Assembly: GCA_027347545.1 (NCBI GenBank)
Contig: DAIEQT010000023.1
Coordinates: 1-6,956, forward strand
Source: Ignavibacteria bacterium
GTDB lineage: Bacteria; Bacteroidota; Ignavibacteria; Ignavibacteriales; Melioribacteraceae
Direction of reading: 5' to 3'
Length of the DNA stretch: 6,956 nucleotides
Part shown: positions 5,591 through 6,956 of the stretch, one piece after another
Layout of the letters: each line of letters opens with the position of its first letter
Numbering within the stretch: position 1 is the first letter of the stretch
The notes under the pieces: model-generated
Databases searched by the model: none
What the model saw: only the letters and a program-made list of their open reading frames with translations
Told to the model about the DNA's origin: nothing
Program-made: the position numbers and the translations under genes

Positions 5591-6956
5591 TTACATTTTC
5601 TCCGGTGCGTTGACGCCGAGGATTGATAGCCCGTTCCTAATTACGGTTTGGACTGCAATGCAAAGTGCGATGCGCGCTTCGGCAAGTTTCTTTTCGCTTC
5701 CGATTATACGGCACTCGGTATAAAAGCGGTGGAACAATGCGGCAAGTTCTTCAAGGTAAGTTGTAATGCGGTGCGCTTCAAAATTTTCCGCGCTGTAAAT
5801 TATTTCATTCGGGAATTCATGCAGCTTTTTTAGAAGATTTTGTTCTTCCTTTGCAACTAGCAGATTCAAATTCTCGGCAGAACTTTTCAGCCCTTCGTCA
5901 TTGGTCGTTCGAAGAATTGAAGAAATTCTTGCGTGAGCATACTGAAGATAAAAAACCGGATTGTCATCGGACTGTTTCTTCGCCAATTCAATGTCGAAGT
6001 TCAAATGACTCGTTATACTTCTCATATTGAAAAAATATCTCACCACGTCGCTGCCCACTTCATCAACCAATTCATCTAGCGTAATGTAGTTTGCCTTACG
6101 CGTGGACATCTTAACAACTTCCCCCTTCTGCATAATTGTTACGAACTGATGAATCAAAACTTTTATTTTGCCGTCATCGTAACCGAGCGCGCGCAGACCG
6201 GCAAGTACATCGGGATATGTCGCGTTGTGGTCGGAACCGAATAGATCGATCATCAAATCGTATCCGCGTTCGTACTTCGTGATGTGATACGCAATGTCGG
6301 GCAGTCTGTAAGTGGGCTCGCCGCTCGATTTGACAATTACTTTATCCTGCTCGTTGCCGAGTTCGGTAAGCTTAAGCCAAACGGCGTCTTCCTTTTCGTA
6401 AGAAAGATTTTTCTTCTTGAACTCGTCAAGGAGCGATTTGATCTTTCCATCTTCATACAACGTGTGCTCGTTGTAAAAGTTTTTCATCTTTATGCCGATG
6501 CGTTCCATCGTCTTGATGATATCGGCAAAGATTTCTTTTTCGGCTCGCTGCTTAAATATTCCTTCGGGACTTTCGTTAATAAGTTTATCGCCGTTTTCGT
6601 TTTTCAACGCGGCGGCAATTTCTTTTATATACTCGCCTTGATAATAATCTTCCGGGAAATCAATTTTTTGTCCAAAAAGTTCAAGGTAGCGCAGCTTAAC
6701 GGAATCGCCGAGAACACGCATCTGCCTTCCGGCATCATTGAAATAATATTCACGGTCAACTGTGTACCCGATCCATTCGAGCATATTCGAAACCGTATCG
6801 CCGACCACGGCTCCACGGCCGTGTCCAACCGTCAAAGGTCCGGTTGGATTTGCCGATACGAATTCGACCATCACTTTTTTGCCGGTGTGAATTGCCGCGC
6901 GTCCGAAATTTTTTCCATGCTGAAGAATTTCATTAATAATTTTTGTGTTGTATGAC
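5591..6956 (-). CDS. argS: Arginyl-tRNA synthetase, 5' end outside the window
   Basis: The reading frame is open to the right edge; 454 residues are visible out of the roughly 550-580 usual for the enzyme, so the N-terminal additional domain and the start codon are missing. It charges tRNA-Arg with arginine in the cytoplasm. The class I signature region is seen as FVSANPTGPLTVGHGRG, whose VGH is the HIGH-motif equivalent, and the second signature as VVKMSTRKANYITLDEL (KMSKS region). The DALR anticodon-binding domain follows, with PVFYLQYAHARISSILR, and the protein ends with the typical NGLSILGVNAPEKM. The frame upstream of the first internal methionine (6874) also reads as synthetase (NEILQHGKNFGRAAIHTGKK), which shows the gene continues past that point. 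Base composition is richer in G+C than in the neighbouring operon. It is a core gene and probably marks the boundary of the accessory segment. Confidence 0.97.
   Translation of the reverse strand, partial: SYNTKIINEILQHGKNFGRAAIHTGKKVMVEFVSANPTGPLTVGHGRGAVVGDTVSNMLEWIGYTVDREYYFNDAGRQMRVLGDSVKLRYLELFGQKIDFPEDYYQGEYIKEIAAALKNENGDKLINESPEGIFKQRAEKEIFADIIKTMERIGIKMKNFYNEHTLYEDGKIKSLLDEFKKKNLSYEKEDAVWLKLTELGNEQDKVIVKSSGEPTYRLPDIAYHITKYERGYDLMIDLFGSDHNATYPDVLAGLRALGYDDGKIKVLIHQFVTIMQKGEVVKMSTRKANYITLDELVDEVGSDVVRYFFNMRSITSHLNFDIELAKKQSDDNPVFYLQYAHARISSILRTTNDEGLKSSAENLNLLVAKEEQNLLKKLHEFPNEIIYSAENFEAHRITTYLEELAALFHRFYTECRIIGSEKKLAEARIALCIAVQTVIRNGLSILGVNAPEKM

Noticed and set aside
5311..5723. Small proteins encoded by the 21-bp array on either strand
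   Set aside because: The open frames arise from a period divisible by three; several frames are open at once, none has an RBS or family match, and one runs into argS antisense.
6284..6955. Plus-strand 223-residue open frame
   Set aside because: Long but antisense to the argS catalytic core; its hydrophobic composition is what the reverse complement of this gene gives.

Overview
The window looks like an accessory locus inserted next to a core gene in a bacterium of moderate G+C content. The arginyl-tRNA synthetase fragment, the REP-type transposase with its palindromic repeats, and the weak Shine-Dalgarno signals at several starts fit a member of the Bacteroidota/Chlorobiota/Ignavibacteriota group. 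That placement is an impression from sequence style, not a proven assignment. Every convincing gene lies on the minus strand, so the transcription order runs from right to left.

Right end (5591-6956): the catalytic core and C-terminus of argS, with the 5' end beyond the window. Just past its stop codon is a 558-base non-coding stretch. It holds an exact-period 21-bp tandem array (13 units, 5307-5579), a small 7-bp microsatellite (5200-5234), and an A+T-rich leader with a good ribosome binding site for the next gene.

Centre (798-5032): a tightly packed four-gene unit. In transcription order it contains a DGQHR-domain protein (DndB-like), an unrecognised 279-residue protein, a D12-class adenine-N6 DNA methyltransferase, and a GIY-YIG nuclease-fold protein with a DUF4357 C-terminus. 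The junctions are a 4-bp ATGA overlap, a 10-bp gap and a 2-bp gap. The last ribosome binding site sits inside the final codons of the methyltransferase. The set reads as a candidate DNA modification/restriction or defence module: one gene to mark DNA, one that may cut it, one DndB-like sensor or regulator, and one protein of unknown role. None of the usual Dnd, Dpd, BREX or DISARM partners is present here, so this is the most likely undescribed system in the window.

Left end (1-797): the N-terminal two-thirds or so of a Y1/HUH REP-associated transposase (RAYT), running off the window edge, plus three palindromic REP-like elements in one orientation. One element lies inside the transposase reading frame, directly after the HUH catalytic motif, and is translated in frame. 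Together they suggest a REP/RAYT domestication locus flanking the accessory operon.

No tRNA, rRNA, CRISPR array or convincing intrinsic terminator was seen.
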